Made by a program: the position numbers and the translations under genes. The notes under the pieces are model-generated. The model was given only the letters and a program-made list of their open reading frames with translations, searched no databases and had not been told where the DNA came from. A stretch of 64,000 nucleotides of DNA from Corynebacterium kroppenstedtii (GTDB lineage Bacteria; Actinomycetota; Actinomycetes; Mycobacteriales; Mycobacteriaceae), in NCBI RefSeq assembly GCF_016894245.1, contig NZ_CP069792.1:1240001-1304000 (forward strand), written 5' to 3'. Position 1 is the first letter of the stretch; each line of letters opens with the position of its first letter. This document shows, in pieces, positions 27,888 to 41,533 of the stretch.

Positions 27888-29258
27888 TTATTTAGCGCTC
27901 ACGCGTGAATGAACCACCATGTCGTCCCACTCGACAACCTTCTTGCGCTCGCGGTGTTCTTTTTCGCCGAGCTCATGCTCATATGCCTCGAGCGCGTGGT
28001 AGCCCTCCCAGGAGGTCACCTCGACACCCTTATCGCGGAGCAACTCCAGCACGGCGTCAGGATCCGCCGTCTCTGGTTCAGTGAGCAAACCATTATCAAG
28101 GTCTTCCAGCAGGCAGTCGACGGTTTCGTTTGCGTCGCCCTTGGTGTTTCCGATCAAGCCGACAGGTCCGCGTTTAACCCATCCCGTGGTGTACAAACCG
28201 TCGAGTGTTTCCTCCGACCCGGCCTGACGCACAATGCGTCCGGCGATGTTGGGAATCACGTGGTGCTTGTCGTCGAAGGGGATCTCCTTGGCGGGATCAG
28301 ACCGGTACCCGACGGCGTGATAGACAGCCCCCAACTCCCAATCCTTGTATTTCCCGGTGCCGCGGATTCCACCATGTCCATCGAGTTCGGTGCGCTCGGT
28401 CCGCAACCCGGTGACCTTGCCGTCCTTAGTCAAAATCTCAACCGGCGACTCGAAGAAATGGATATACAGCTTATGGGGACGGTCTTCGATCTCACGGATC
28501 GCGTACTGCTCCAGAATGCTGCACACCATGTCCTGGATCTTGGAACTCCGACGAGTAGCTTCGGAAGCCTCGTCGTATTGAATATCTTCGGGGTCCACAA
28601 TGACCTGGATGGTGGGGGACTTATCCAGTTCCTTGAGCTCCATTGGCGTGAACTTTGCCTGCGCAGGCCCACGACGCCCAAACATGTGGACTTCCGTGGC
28701 CTTATTTTTCTTTAGCGCCTCGTACACGTTGTCAGGGATTTCAGTCACATGCAGCTCGTCGGCAGTTTTGGCTAACACACGTGCGATATCGACCGCGACG
28801 TTACCGACACCAACAACTCCGACTTTCTCGGCGTGTAAATCCCAATCGCGCTGGAAAAGGGGGTTGCCATCATAAAAGCCAACGAATTCTCCCGCACCCC
28901 AGGAACCGTCGGCACCTTCACCAGGAACGTTCAGCGAGCGATCCCCGGTGGCTCCCGTCGCGAAAATCACGGCGTCGTACAGAGATTGGAGTTCGGACAG
29001 GGTGATGTCCTTGCCGTATTCCACATTCCCGATCAACCGGAGCTCAGGTTTGTTCATCACCTTGTGGAGCGACTTAATAATTCCCTTGATGCGTGGGTGG
29101 TCGGGCGCAACGCCGTAGCGGATAAGGCCAAAGGGGGCTGGCATTTTCTCAAAAAGATCAATGGCGACGTCGCCGTCAAATTTCTTCATGAGGGCATCTG
29201 AAGCGTAAATACCAGCTGGCCCGGAGCCAATGACGGCCACACGTAGAGGTCGATCCAT
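27888..29258 (-). CDS. fprA: Ferredoxin/adrenodoxin-type NADP+ reductase
   Basis: A 456-residue flavoprotein with FAD-binding VAVIGSGPAGIYAS at the N-terminus, the adrenodoxin-reductase block FGLIRYGVAPDHP, and the NADP domain VGVGNVAVDIARVL. It moves electrons from NADPH to a ferredoxin. C. glutamicum keeps a related reductase gene (fpr2) beside cysI under McbR control; here it is convergent with the cys block, and an McbR-like box lies ~265 bases upstream of its start. It is therefore the likely electron source for sulfite reduction. A conserved ~60-residue C-terminal extension is charged. Confidence 0.92.
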   Translation of the reverse strand: MDRPLRVAVIGSGPAGIYASDALMKKFDGDVAIDLFEKMPAPFGLIRYGVAPDHPRIKGIIKSLHKVMNKPELRLIGNVEYGKDITLSELQSLYDAVIFATGATGDRSLNVPGEGADGSWGAGEFVGFYDGNPLFQRDWDLHAEKVGVVGVGNVAVDIARVLAKTADELHVTEIPDNVYEALKKNKATEVHMFGRRGPAQAKFTPMELKELDKSPTIQVIVDPEDIQYDEASEATRRSSKIQDMVCSILEQYAIREIEDRPHKLYIHFFESPVEILTKDGKVTGLRTERTELDGHGGIRGTGKYKDWELGAVYHAVGYRSDPAKEIPFDDKHHVIPNIAGRIVRQAGSEETLDGLYTTGWVKRGPVGLIGNTKGDANETVDCLLEDLDNGLLTEPETADPDAVLELLRDKGVEVTSWEGYHALEAYEHELGEKEHRERKKVVEWDDMVVHSRVSAK

Positions 29259-29377
29259 GGACTGAGGTTCTCCTTTTATTGCGATGTAATTGAGATGTTT
29301 GTCATGCGATGCGCTTGTATCCGGAATGCTTCCGACGACGAGCCGGGGAGCATCGACGTTGCGTTTATGTCATCCGC

Positions 29378-29407
29378 GTAATCGTGACTCGCGGAATCGT
29401 GATTCGC
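29378..29407. repeat. 15-bp tandem repeat, two units, intergenic
   Basis: GTAATCGTGACTCGC and GGAATCGTGATTCGC stand head to tail in the 544-base spacer between the divergent reductase and pta genes (29259-29802). A further 27-bp imperfect direct repeat follows (~29413-29470). No gene was recognised in the spacer. Confidence 0.6.
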
Positions 29408-29521
29408 TGCTCGACGACCGCGATTAATGACGGATACCCGACGACGGCAATTACCGACGGCGGCAATAACCCGTGGGTAACCGGCACGATCGATGGCGGT
29501 TGAACTCCACGAATCCGAAAC

Positions 29522-29537
29522 TATACCACTCTGTCTA
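29522..29537. promoter_or_regulatory. McbR/CysR-like box between fprA and pta
   Basis: TATAC-CACTCT-GTCTA matches TAGAC-N6-GTCTA at nine of ten positions. It lies ~265 bases from both flanking starts. Sulfur context makes fprA the likelier target. Confidence 0.45.
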
Positions 29538-29802
29538 CTTTTGTTGTGGGGTCGGGTACCCCAGCGGCTGCCCGTTGGTACGTTACTGCAAATTCATGGC
29601 GCGTCAATCCCCGCGAAAGTGGCAAATAGTCGCGAAAGACACACACAAACGGAATAATGAAGGGCATATCCGCATATGTGCCAAACCCCACAAAGGTGAA
29701 TCATCGGTGGTTCAGCACACGTGCGCCGGAACAGCGAGTAAGCCGAGTAACCAGACTGCGTCATCAACGCGTAGCGCTGAGTAATTGTGGAGGTTTAATC
29801 AT

Positions 29803-31374
29803 ATGCCGCGTGCCCTATACATCGACGTCGGAGGAGCTTTCGGATCGTCGGCAGGCGACGCCCTACCCGCACCCCTTCAGGGAGAAGTCACCCGAATTAT
29901 CTCCGGAGAGTCAGGATCATCCGCTGACTCCGCAGCGCTTGTTGCAGAGGCAGTGGAGAAGGTATCCCAGGCGAAAACATCCCAGGCGGAGGCATCCGAA
30001 CAGGACACATCCCACCCCAACGGAACGCAGGGCGCACTCGTTGCCACCGGAGACATCACCGTCGATTCACGCATCGCGGCCAGCATCGGCGTCCCAGTCG
30101 TTCTCCTGTTCCTTACCGACGCCGCACCCGCCCCACTTCGCGTCTCACTTAGCATCTCTACAGCCGCCCATGAAGGGGCCAAGGTCGCAGCCGTCGTGAC
30201 CCGCGACGGCCTTGCTATCGACGGCGTCCCAACCAGCATCCCCGTCATCGCAGCCTCCGACGAGGCCGCGCTCGACTCCGCGGTGTCGTCGGCAGTGGGG
30301 GAGAGCGGACACCTCGACCCAGTCATCGGCCCGGAAGTTTTTCAGCACAACCTCATTGACCAAGCACGCGCCTCCGGAGCGCGCATTGTCCTCCCCGAAG
30401 GCGACGACGACCGTATCCTCCGCGCCGCCGACTGGCTCCTAGAACACCACGTCTGCGACCTCACCATCCTCGGCAACCCCGATGACATTGCGGCACGGTC
30501 TAAGGAACTGGGCCTCAACCTCAGCGACGCCACCATCGCCAACCCTCAAGGCACCGACGACGAATCCGTCGAGCAGGCGGAAAAATTCGCTGCTACCTTC
30601 GCTGAACTGAGGAAAAAGAAAGGCATCACCCTCGACGATGCTCGGGAGACAATGAAAGACATCTCCTACTACGCCACCATGATGATCTACGACGGCCAAG
30701 CCGACGGCATGGTGTCCGGTGCCGCGCACACCACCGCACACACCATTAGACCAGCGCTACAAATCATCAAGACCGCGCCGGGTTCCTCCGTCGTCTCCTC
30801 CATCTTCCTCATGGTCATGCGTGGGAAACTCTGGGCCTTCGGAGATTGCGCTGTTAACCCGAACCCCACCTCCGAACAGCTGGCAGAAATAGCCGTCACC
30901 TCCGCAGATACCGCCGCCAGCTTCGGAATCAACCCCCGCGTCGCCCTCTTGTCTTACTCGACGGGTTCCTCAGGAGCGGGCGATGACGTCGATAAAGTCA
31001 CCCGCGCGGTAGAACTGGCGCAGCGTAAAGCCGCCGATGCGCCACGGAATGGCAGTCCCATCGCTATTGACGGGCCAATCCAGTTCGATGCCGCCGTTGA
31101 GCCATCCGTCGGCAAGAAAAAAATGCCCGACTCTGACGTTGCTGGGCAGGCCACGGTCTTCGTTTTTCCCACTCTCGACGCAGGGAATATCGCGTATAAA
31201 GCGGTCCAGCGCACCGCTAACGCATTGGCTGTGGGGCCGGTACTTCAGGGCCTGAACAAACCAGTCAATGATCTCTCCCGCGGAGCCACGGTGCCGGACA
31301 TCATCAACACTGTGGCCGTCACAGCAGTGCAAGTGGCCGCACAGACCAGCACCCGCGATTCCGCACAGTCCTGA
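29803..31374 (+). CDS. pta: Phosphate acetyltransferase (long form with regulatory N-domain)
   Basis: Pta converts acetyl-CoA and phosphate into acetyl phosphate. The 523-residue protein has an N-terminal DRTGG-like/BioD-type domain (~1-165) and the C-terminal catalytic PTA_PTB domain beginning with ARIVLPEGDDDRIL, with YATMMIYDGQADGMVSGA and KKKMPDSDVAGQATV later. GGAGG nine bases before 29803 fixes the start at MPRALY rather than 18 bases earlier. Residues 55-69 are three pentapeptide repeats coded by 15-bp units. ackA follows by 21 bases, the classic pta-ackA operon. Confidence 0.96.
   Translation: MPRALYIDVGGAFGSSAGDALPAPLQGEVTRIISGESGSSADSAALVAEAVEKVSQAKTSQAEASEQDTSHPNGTQGALVATGDITVDSRIAASIGVPVVLLFLTDAAPAPLRVSLSISTAAHEGAKVAAVVTRDGLAIDGVPTSIPVIAASDEAALDSAVSSAVGESGHLDPVIGPEVFQHNLIDQARASGARIVLPEGDDDRILRAADWLLEHHVCDLTILGNPDDIAARSKELGLNLSDATIANPQGTDDESVEQAEKFAATFAELRKKKGITLDDARETMKDISYYATMMIYDGQADGMVSGAAHTTAHTIRPALQIIKTAPGSSVVSSIFLMVMRGKLWAFGDCAVNPNPTSEQLAEIAVTSADTAASFGINPRVALLSYSTGSSGAGDDVDKVTRAVELAQRKAADAPRNGSPIAIDGPIQFDAAVEPSVGKKKMPDSDVAGQATVFVFPTLDAGNIAYKAVQRTANALAVGPVLQGLNKPVNDLSRGATVPDIINTVAVTAVQVAAQTSTRDSAQS
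29965..30009 (+). repeat. 15-bp tandem repeat in pta (three units)
   Basis: The units at 29965, 29980 and 29995 encode SQAKT, SQAEA and SEQDT in the variable linker of the Pta N-domain. The first two match at most positions. Confidence 0.75.
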
Positions 31375-31395
31375 CCCGCCACAGAGAGAAGCGAC

Positions 31396-32682
31396 ATGAT
31401 GAAGACAAGCGACACACCGACCCCGGCAGGCACCTCCGTGGCGGCAGACACATCCACCCAGACCGAAGCATCTGACAACCACAATGAAGAACTGGTGTTG
31501 GTGCTCAACTCGGGTTCGTCGTCAATAAAGTTTCAGCTGGTCAACCCGGCTAATCACGCCACAGATGAACCCTTTGTCTCCGGGCTTGTGGAGCAGATCG
31601 GTGAGGAATCAGGGCACATCACTATCAAGTACGCAGGGGAGAAGCACACCCGTGAGCTGCCCATTCTCAACCACACAGTGGGGCTCGATGAAGCTCTGAA
31701 CTTTTTGGACTCACTCGGCGTCGGGCTATCCACACTGAACCTGGTGGCGTGTGGGCACCGCGTTGTCCACGGTGGGCGCCTGTTTAACAGCCCCGTCCTT
31801 ATCGACGACGAGGTTGTCGGTTTGATCAGGGACCTTATTCCGCTGGCCCCGCTACACAACCCTGCCAACCTGGATGGCATCACGGTCGCGCGGAAAATCC
31901 TGCCCGACATCCCCCATGTCGCGATTTTCGATACCGCCTTTTTCCACTCGCTCCCGCCCGCAGCCGCTCTCTATCCCATCGATGCCGAAACGGCCATGAA
32001 CTACGCCATCCGGCGGTACGGGTTCCACGGTACGAGCCACGAGTACGTTTCCCAACATGTGCCCGATCTGCTGGGTAAACCACCCCACCAAGTGAACCAA
32101 ATTACTCTGCACCTGGGGAACGGTGCCTCCGTGGCGGCAGTCCGTGGCGGCCACGCCGTGGACACCTCAATGGGAATGACCCCCTTGGCGGGCATCATGA
32201 TGGGCACCCGTTCCGGTGACATCGACCCCGGCATCGTCTTCCACCTTGCCCGCAACGGCATGACCATCGACGAGATCGACGACTTGCTCAACCGCCGGTC
32301 CGGCCTCAAAGGCATGAGCGGAGTGAACGACTTCCGTGCCCTCCAGGAAAAGATCGACCGCGAGGACCAGGACGCGTGGAGTGCTTACAACATGTATGTG
32401 CACTCCATTCGACGTTTCGTAGGGGCATACATGCTCATTCTTGGGCGCTTAGATGCCATCACGTTCACGGCAGGAGTTGGCGAGAATCACGCCGGAATTC
32501 GCCGCGACACCATGGCTGAACTGGAGAATTTCGGCATCATTATCGACGACGAGCGAAACAACTCGCCGTCCCGTGAAGCGCGGCTCATTTCTTCTGACGA
32601 CTCTCGCGTAAAAGTATTTGTCATTCCGACGAATGAGGAACTAGCTATCGCGCGTTATGCCGCGGGCTTCGCTCACCATTAG
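31396..32682 (+). CDS. ackA: Acetate kinase
   Basis: AckA makes acetate and ATP from acetyl phosphate, or the reverse during acetate use. The 428 residues show [13 protein letters not shown], the GHRVVHGG block, FDTAFFH with the catalytic Asp region, [13 protein letters not shown], and [12 protein letters not shown] near the C-terminus. A Thr/Ala/Ser-rich N-terminal stretch of ~33 residues precedes the conserved start and is longer than in most AckA proteins; the true start may lie further in, but no other good start codon is present. Coupled to pta by 21 bases. Confidence 0.95.
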   Translation: MMKTSDTPTPAGTSVAADTSTQTEASDNHNEELVLVLNSGSSSIKFQLVNPANHATDEPFVSGLVEQIGEESGHITIKYAGEKHTRELPILNHTVGLDEALNFLDSLGVGLSTLNLVACGHRVVHGGRLFNSPVLIDDEVVGLIRDLIPLAPLHNPANLDGITVARKILPDIPHVAIFDTAFFHSLPPAAALYPIDAETAMNYAIRRYGFHGTSHEYVSQHVPDLLGKPPHQVNQITLHLGNGASVAAVRGGHAVDTSMGMTPLAGIMMGTRSGDIDPGIVFHLARNGMTIDEIDDLLNRRSGLKGMSGVNDFRALQEKIDREDQDAWSAYNMYVHSIRRFVGAYMLILGRLDAITFTAGVGENHAGIRRDTMAELENFGIIIDDERNNSPSREARLISSDDSRVKVFVIPTNEELAIARYAAGFAHH

Positions 32683-32797
32683 CGATGGGGTTACAGCGAG
32701 ATGTATGACGAGGGTTCTGGCCTCTGGTAAGAACGCCACGCGTGGGGTGTTACGTGTGGTGTGCTTTGCGTGGGGCACGGGTGCCGATTTCGACGTG

Positions 32798-33028
32798 CTA
32801 TGCCCGAGGGCCCTGTTGCGCCTGTGAGGGCGTCTCTGTGGTGTCTGGCCGAGTGGCCCGGCGGTTGAGCGACCAGCGGATAAATTGAAAAACAGACGCA
32901 GCGATGATGATTCCTGCGAAAAGGCGGTTAGTCCATGACTCGTCGATGTAGCCCTGGGCGCGAACGACCAGTAAGAGAACGCCGGCGAAGAACATGACGG
33001 CTGCGAAGACTTTGTCGTTATATTGCAT
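32798..33028 (-). CDS. Small membrane protein
   Basis: The 76-residue protein has two hydrophobic segments (VFAAVMFFAGVLLLVV and LFAGIIIAASVFQFI) separated by a short loop, then a charged tail. The start at 33028 is preferred because GGAGAG lies eight bases upstream and the upstream frame is not protein-like. No family was recognised. It is near the 3' end of ackA (convergent) and may form its own small unit. Confidence 0.6.
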   Translation of the reverse strand: MQYNDKVFAAVMFFAGVLLLVVRAQGYIDESWTNRLFAGIIIAASVFQFIRWSLNRRATRPDTTETPSQAQQGPRA

Positions 33029-33164
33029 CGTCACATCTCTCCGTCCAGTTCTTGTTGCAAGGTCATTCGCCGTTACTCTCGTCGGCAACCGCCACCGTAC
33101 ATTTGTCGGGAATAAGCGGCACTCATTCGTCGGCGATAGCCCGATGGCGTCGTGTGAGGTTATC

Positions 33165-33190
33165 AAAAAGTCCCCGTCGTAACGGGGACT
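33165..33190 (-). terminator. Rho-independent terminator downstream of the L,D-transpeptidase gene
   Basis: A perfect 9-bp stem AGTCCCCGT/ACGGGGACT with a four-base loop is followed on the minus strand by TTTTT. It lies 190 bases beyond the transpeptidase stop. The remaining spacer 33029-33379 shows no other gene. Confidence 0.8.
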
Positions 33191-33379
33191 ATATGGTGCT
33201 ACACCAAGCACCTGGGTGTCCAATAGAGAACACATCATACGGCGCAGGCTCGGCTGCGCTCATCGTCGATGCACAAGCCGATATTTCAGCGCGTCATGGC
33301 GCTTCCAAGGATGTCATACCTTTAGGCTGCTATTTCTAGGCAGCGATGACGTGCCGGCTACCTCCAAGGCCGACGTTGT

Positions 33380-34198
33380 TTAGAAGATAAAGACGTCGTC
33401 GCCAACTTGGAGAGTATTGAAGTAGTGCTCAGCATCCTGGTGGGAGAGGTGGATGCATCCTGCGGACTCGCGGTTCAGAGATCCTTCGTGGAATGCCATG
33501 CCGGAGTTCGTGAAGTACACCGAGTAAGGCATCGGAGCATTATTGAACTCATGGCTCACCTCGTCCTTCACCTTACGAAGAACCTTGTGCCAGCCTGGAG
33601 TCGTTTCCTGTCCCGGAGCGCCAGCAGTGATGGGAACCGGGCCGTAGGTGATGTTCTTGTGGCCATCGGTCAACCAGGAGCGACGAGCGCCGAGGTTCAC
33701 GCAAGCCTCTGCGCCATCCTCACAGGGCGCAGTTACTGCATTCTCTTCAGCAGCGCGCTGAGCGGCCTCTGCTTCAGCAGCCTGGCGCGCCTGCTCCTCA
33801 GCAGCGCGGGCAGCGGCATCGCGTGCAGCAGCCTGCTGAGCTTCCTGGTCAGCAATTGCGTTCGGCCAGATGGCGTTGATCCAGCCATCGACGGTGGTGC
33901 GGATCCAGTTAGCAGCGTTCGGGTCTAGCTGCTCAGTGTTCTGGTAGACGCTGTTGCGCCAATCCAGGGCGATGGTCTTGCCGCGGTCTGACGCAGTGCG
34001 GGCGAACTCATTGAACTGATCTCGCGCCTGGTTGAGAAAATCCTGCGGGTTCGTCGACGAAATAGCCGGCAGGTCCTCCGCACGAGCGGGAGCAGGGTTA
34101 GCAACTGTGGCGCCGCCCGCGAGAGCTGCGATGGCGGTAAGCGACGCGGCTGCGGAGACGCCGATACGGGTGGAAATTCGGCGATGAGCTTTAGACAT
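33380..34198 (-). CDS. Secreted L,D-transpeptidase
   Basis: A 272-residue exported protein: signal peptide to about residue 40 (ending PARA), a central Ala/Glu/Gln-rich coiled-coil region (~110-150), and a C-terminal YkuD domain with His237 and the nucleophile Cys248 in the motif SAGCIHL. Such enzymes form 3-3 cross-links in peptidoglycan or attach proteins to it. The coiled coil, coded by repetitive GCAGC-rich DNA, probably spaces the catalytic domain from the wall. AAGG lies four bases before the ATG. It stands alone with a clear terminator downstream. Confidence 0.9.
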   Translation of the reverse strand: MSKAHRRISTRIGVSAAASLTAIAALAGGATVANPAPARAEDLPAISSTNPQDFLNQARDQFNEFARTASDRGKTIALDWRNSVYQNTEQLDPNAANWIRTTVDGWINAIWPNAIADQEAQQAAARDAAARAAEEQARQAAEAEAAQRAAEENAVTAPCEDGAEACVNLGARRSWLTDGHKNITYGPVPITAGAPGQETTPGWHKVLRKVKDEVSHEFNNAPMPYSVYFTNSGMAFHEGSLNRESAGCIHLSHQDAEHYFNTLQVGDDVFIF

Positions 34199-34396
34199 AG
34201 TGCCTTACTTTAAACTGTTTGACAGGGTTTTCCTACTTGAAAGGCATTTTCTAGCATACTCTCTACCAAAATTACACCCGAAAAACCACCCATCGTCGAT
34301 GGCGGTTGGTTCCCAGACAACATGAAATGTGACGCACAACCTACGTGCGGGACATTGCTTACGTGTGAGCTTCCTGGCGGAAGCGCTGCCCTCGCC

Positions 34397-37997
<3,601 letters not shown>

Positions 37998-38001
<4 letters not shown>

Positions 38002-39479
38002 GTGTACTCCTGCATACGAGGACGAACGCCGATGAGGACACCAACGACAGAAAGAACGGACAAGATGAGCACCGCGCGGGTGATATTTTGCGAGGTGTCC
38101 TGGCTATTTTCGAGGTAGGTCCGCAGGTTGCTGCGGGTGTCTTGGATTAGTGCCCTCAGGGAGTGATCGAGCTGAATGAATTGCCGCTCCGAATTCAAGG
38201 TGGACTCATCGCGACCGACGGCGATATTGACGGCCCCGGTGTAATCCCCGCGGCCAATTCGGTTCGCGAGTTCCTGATGCGACACTTTCCACGAATTCGC
38301 GGCGACGATTGCGTCGTCGAGGGCATCTGATGGTTTCGTGGTCGACGATGTGTCAGTGTTTTGGTTGTCGTCCGCGTCGTCGAGCGTGCCGTCATCTTTC
38401 AGCTGTGTCAGTGTCTTTTGGACGTCGCTTACCGTGGTGGAGAAATCCGCTGACGATTGATCCGCGCTTCGCCGCACCAGCATGAGGGCTTCGTCGGTTC
38501 GGGCTTCTTGTGCACTGATGCGGGAGGCGGTTAGCTCGTGGAGGGGGTCGGAGGCGCGGTTGAAGTCCGCATTACCCACCGCGACGATGACGATCGATGA
38601 TATCGCCAGCCAGAACAGTGCGATGGTCATGGCGACGGTGGCGAAGAGCAGACCGCCGTTGAGGCGTCGGTTGGTGAGTGCAGCGAGCCACAATTGCGCG
38701 ATGACTAGGAGGATGATGGCTGCAAGGAGGCCCGACGCGGGGAACCACATGGGCCGCGTCAGCGATCTGGCTTGGTGACGGACGCGGTCGGAGGTGATGG
38801 TGTACAGGCGCGACGCGGCGGGAATGATGGAGTTCTGCATGATGGCGCTGGCCTCGGTGAGATAGGAGGCGCCAATGGGGTTGCCTTCCCGGTTATTCGT
38901 GCGTGCCTGAGCGATGAGTCCCGTGTAAATGGGAAGCCGCTGATTGACCACCGCGAGGAGCTGGAGGACTTCGTGGTCGTCGGAGTTCGCGCCGGCACCT
39001 GCCTCGACGAGCGCAGTCGACGCGGTTTGGATGGCGGTGGTGTAGCGTTCGTCTTCCGATTGGGACCCGACACCACCCTCAAGGAATCCGATAGTGGCGG
39101 TGGAGTCTGCCACGGAAAGTGACCCGTATAGCCGTTGCGCGGCGTTGGAAAGTGGCTCTGTGTTCTTGACCAAGTTGTTTAGTTGGTCTTGTCGGGTTGA
39201 TGAGGCGTAGGTCAGGGCGCCACCGGCGGCAACGATGGCTATGACCAGGATGGTTGTCATTGCTGTTAGCCGACCTGGGGATGTGCGCAAATAGGCCCAC
39301 GTTCGGCCAGGGAATTTCAATGCGGGGGCTAGGGCATCGTGAAGGAAGTGCCAGCGGCTTGGCTGTGCATCGGCGTCTTCGGGTTCGAGGGAATCGTCCA
39401 TGGCACTGAGCCGGATATGGCTTGCGTCGGAGGAGTGGGATGGGCCGCGGTTGCGCCCTGTTCCTCGTTCTCGTGCCAT
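37998..39479 (-). CDS. glnX: GlnX, transmembrane partner of GlnH/PknG
   Basis: The first gene of glnX-glnH-pknG. The 493-residue protein has transmembrane helices near residues 75-93, 245-270, 280-302 and 470-487, with two helical extracytoplasmic regions between them that look like four-helix sensor domains. A hydrophilic N-terminus of ~60 residues should be cytosolic. In C. glutamicum and M. tuberculosis GlnX passes the amino-acid signal from GlnH to PknG. The second extracytoplasmic region includes an Asp/Thr/Ser-rich stretch (DDADDNQNTDTSS). Confidence 0.92.
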
Positions 39480-39750
39480 ACGGGCCCCCTACGTGTTGCG
39501 CCTGTCGCCAGTTTGTATGCCGTTGTGCTACTTCTTTGCCGATGCGGTACGTTTCCGTCGCTGCAACGTTTCTGTACCGTTGCTCGGCATCGGTGCTCGT
39601 GCCGTGTGCGCGATCGTTGTGCTTGGCGGGGAGGCCGGTCGCGCGTCGGTAGCACAATTGTCACATCTGTCTCTCTAGTCTAAGCGTTACACGGACGCGA
39701 GTGTGATTGAAGTCTGTCTTCGTTGCTGAAAATATGCCAAACTGGTTTCT

Positions 39751-40686
39751 ATGATCGAAATACGTGGCCTCACAAAGAGGTATGGGGACAAGGTAGCGGT
39801 AGATTCGCTCGACTTCACGGTGAAGCCAGGTGTTGTTACTGGTTTTCTTGGCCCGAATGGGGCTGGTAAATCGACCACGATGCGGATGATTACCGGGCTG
39901 GATCGTCCAACAAAGGGCACGGCAACGGTGAACGGGAAGAATTATCAGTCATTTCCGGCGCCTGCCAAGGAAGTGGGGGCACTATTAGAGGCCAAATGGG
40001 TCCATCCGAACCGGTCCGCTCGCACTCACCTGAAGTGGATGGCACAGGCCAGTGGCATTTCTACTGATCGTGTCGAGGAAGTTTTGCGTTTAGTGGGATT
40101 AACCGATGTGGCCTCCAAAAAAGCGGGGGGATTCTCCCTGGGTATGAGCCAGCGGCTGGGATTGGCCGGAGCGCTTTTAGGCGATCCCGAGACGTTGATC
40201 CTGGATGAACCGGTCAACGGTTTGGACCCGGAGGGTATCCGTTGGGTGCGCACCTTCCTCAAGAATCTTGCTGCCGAGGGGCGCACGGTGTTTGTTAGCT
40301 CGCACATGCTCTCTGAGATGGCGTTGACTGCGGATAACTTGGTTGTCATTGGCCGGGGCAAACTCGTCGCCGATACGACGGTGGAGGAGTTCACGTCATC
40401 GCGGGGCGATAGCGCGACGCGCTTGCGCGTTGGCGACCACGAGCACATGGCGCAGGCCCTTAAACAGGAAAATATCACCTTCACGATGGACCGCGATAAC
40501 GTCGGCCGTGAGGTGTTCGTTGTCTCCGGGGTATCCACTGATGACGTCGGCAAGGTGGCTTACTCCTATGGGATCCCTGTCCTTCAGTTGGAAGAACACC
40601 ACGGATCTTTGGAAGACGCGTTTTTGCAACTCACAGGTGATGACGTCGAATACCACGGCGCGGCAGCTCAGGGAGGACAGAACTGA
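39751..40686 (+). CDS. ABC transporter ATP-binding protein
   Basis: The 311-residue NBD has Walker A GPNGAGKST, a variant signature FSLGMSQRLG in place of LSGGQ, Walker B LILDEPVNGLD and H-loop SSH; the C-terminal ~85 residues form the regulatory extension common in this export family. SLGM-type signatures are normal for the bcrA/yhcH-like branch involved in peptide-antibiotic resistance. A CAAACT hexamer is seven bases before the ATG and no ribosome-binding site is seen, so it may be leaderless. Its stop overlaps the permease start. Confidence 0.9.
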   Translation: MIEIRGLTKRYGDKVAVDSLDFTVKPGVVTGFLGPNGAGKSTTMRMITGLDRPTKGTATVNGKNYQSFPAPAKEVGALLEAKWVHPNRSARTHLKWMAQASGISTDRVEEVLRLVGLTDVASKKAGGFSLGMSQRLGLAGALLGDPETLILDEPVNGLDPEGIRWVRTFLKNLAAEGRTVFVSSHMLSEMALTADNLVVIGRGKLVADTTVEEFTSSRGDSATRLRVGDHEHMAQALKQENITFTMDRDNVGREVFVVSGVSTDDVGKVAYSYGIPVLQLEEHHGSLEDAFLQLTGDDVEYHGAAAQGGQN

Positions 40687-41465
40687 TGATGGTTAACTCG
40701 ATTCGTGCTGAGTGGACGAAGCTAGCGTCGACAAAATCGTTTGCGTGGACGTCGATCTTAATTGTTGTTTTGAGCTGGGCGTTCGCCGCTCTGATGGGGT
40801 GGGGTTCGAAAACTGCCCTGGATTCGATGGATCCGGAGGACATGACGGACGTGCCGAGGATAGACGCCATCACCGCTATTCAGGGGTTCGAGCTATTTGG
40901 TGTCATGGTGATCATCATCATGGCCACTCTCTTGGTGACAACGGAGTACCGCTTCAAGACCATCAATGAGACGATCATGATGACCCCGAAGCGGCCGATC
41001 ATTGCGATAGCGAAAACGATCGTTTATGGCCTGGTCGCAGTAGTTTTGTCCTTCTTTTCGACGATCACCAGCGTGTTGGTCTTCAAGTGGTTGGCTGGTG
41101 ACCATGGCTCCGAAATGAAAGTGTTCTCCGGCTCCTCAGGACGGGCATATGTGACGACGGCCGTGGAGGCCTTGCTGGTCGTCGTGATGGCAATTGGTGT
41201 GGCGTTCCTTGTCCGACAGACTGCAGGGGCTATCGCCATCATGCTGCTGTGGAAGCTCGTCCTCGAGGACTTGATCACCTTGATCCCAAAGGTGGGCAAT
41301 CACATCAAAGGCTACCGGCCTTTCGCTAACCTCAGTGCGTGGGTGAGCGATGGAAAACTCGATGGTGCACCGTGGGGGACGACGGGGGGCGTCATTTACT
41401 TCGCGGTGTGGGCACTTGTGCTCTTCGTCATCGGGGTGGTCGTGTTCGTGAAGCGGGACGCGTAG
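40686..41465 (+). CDS. ABC-2 family permease
   Basis: The 259-residue protein has six hydrophobic segments and an N-terminal amphipathic start (SIRAEWTKLASTKSFAW) typical of ABC-2 permeases paired with bcrA-like ATPases. The first ATG shares its A with the TGA stop of the ATPase gene, so the two are coupled. The substrate is unknown. A MarR regulator lies convergent just downstream, but no operator is apparent. Confidence 0.87.
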   Translation: MMVNSIRAEWTKLASTKSFAWTSILIVVLSWAFAALMGWGSKTALDSMDPEDMTDVPRIDAITAIQGFELFGVMVIIIMATLLVTTEYRFKTINETIMMTPKRPIIAIAKTIVYGLVAVVLSFFSTITSVLVFKWLAGDHGSEMKVFSGSSGRAYVTTAVEALLVVVMAIGVAFLVRQTAGAIAIMLLWKLVLEDLITLIPKVGNHIKGYRPFANLSAWVSDGKLDGAPWGTTGGVIYFAVWALVLFVIGVVVFVKRDA

Positions 41466-41493
41466 CACGGCGACATTTCGTATGGCCCCATAT

Positions 41494-41517
41494 GGTCTCG
41501 CCTCGCATGGCGTGACC
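41494..41517. terminator. Hairpin between convergent permease and MarR genes
   Basis: GGTC-T-CGCC (41494-41502) pairs with GGCG-T-GACC (41509-41517) around a six-base loop, with one T/T mismatch. No T-run follows. Confidence 0.4.
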
Positions 41518-41533
41518 GTACTGTGGGTTCGCT

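Noticed and set aside
40118..40135. GCGGGGGGATT inside the ABC ATPase gene, similar to the box of the palindromic repeat
   Set aside because: A single half-box in conserved coding sequence with no inverted partner; chance match.
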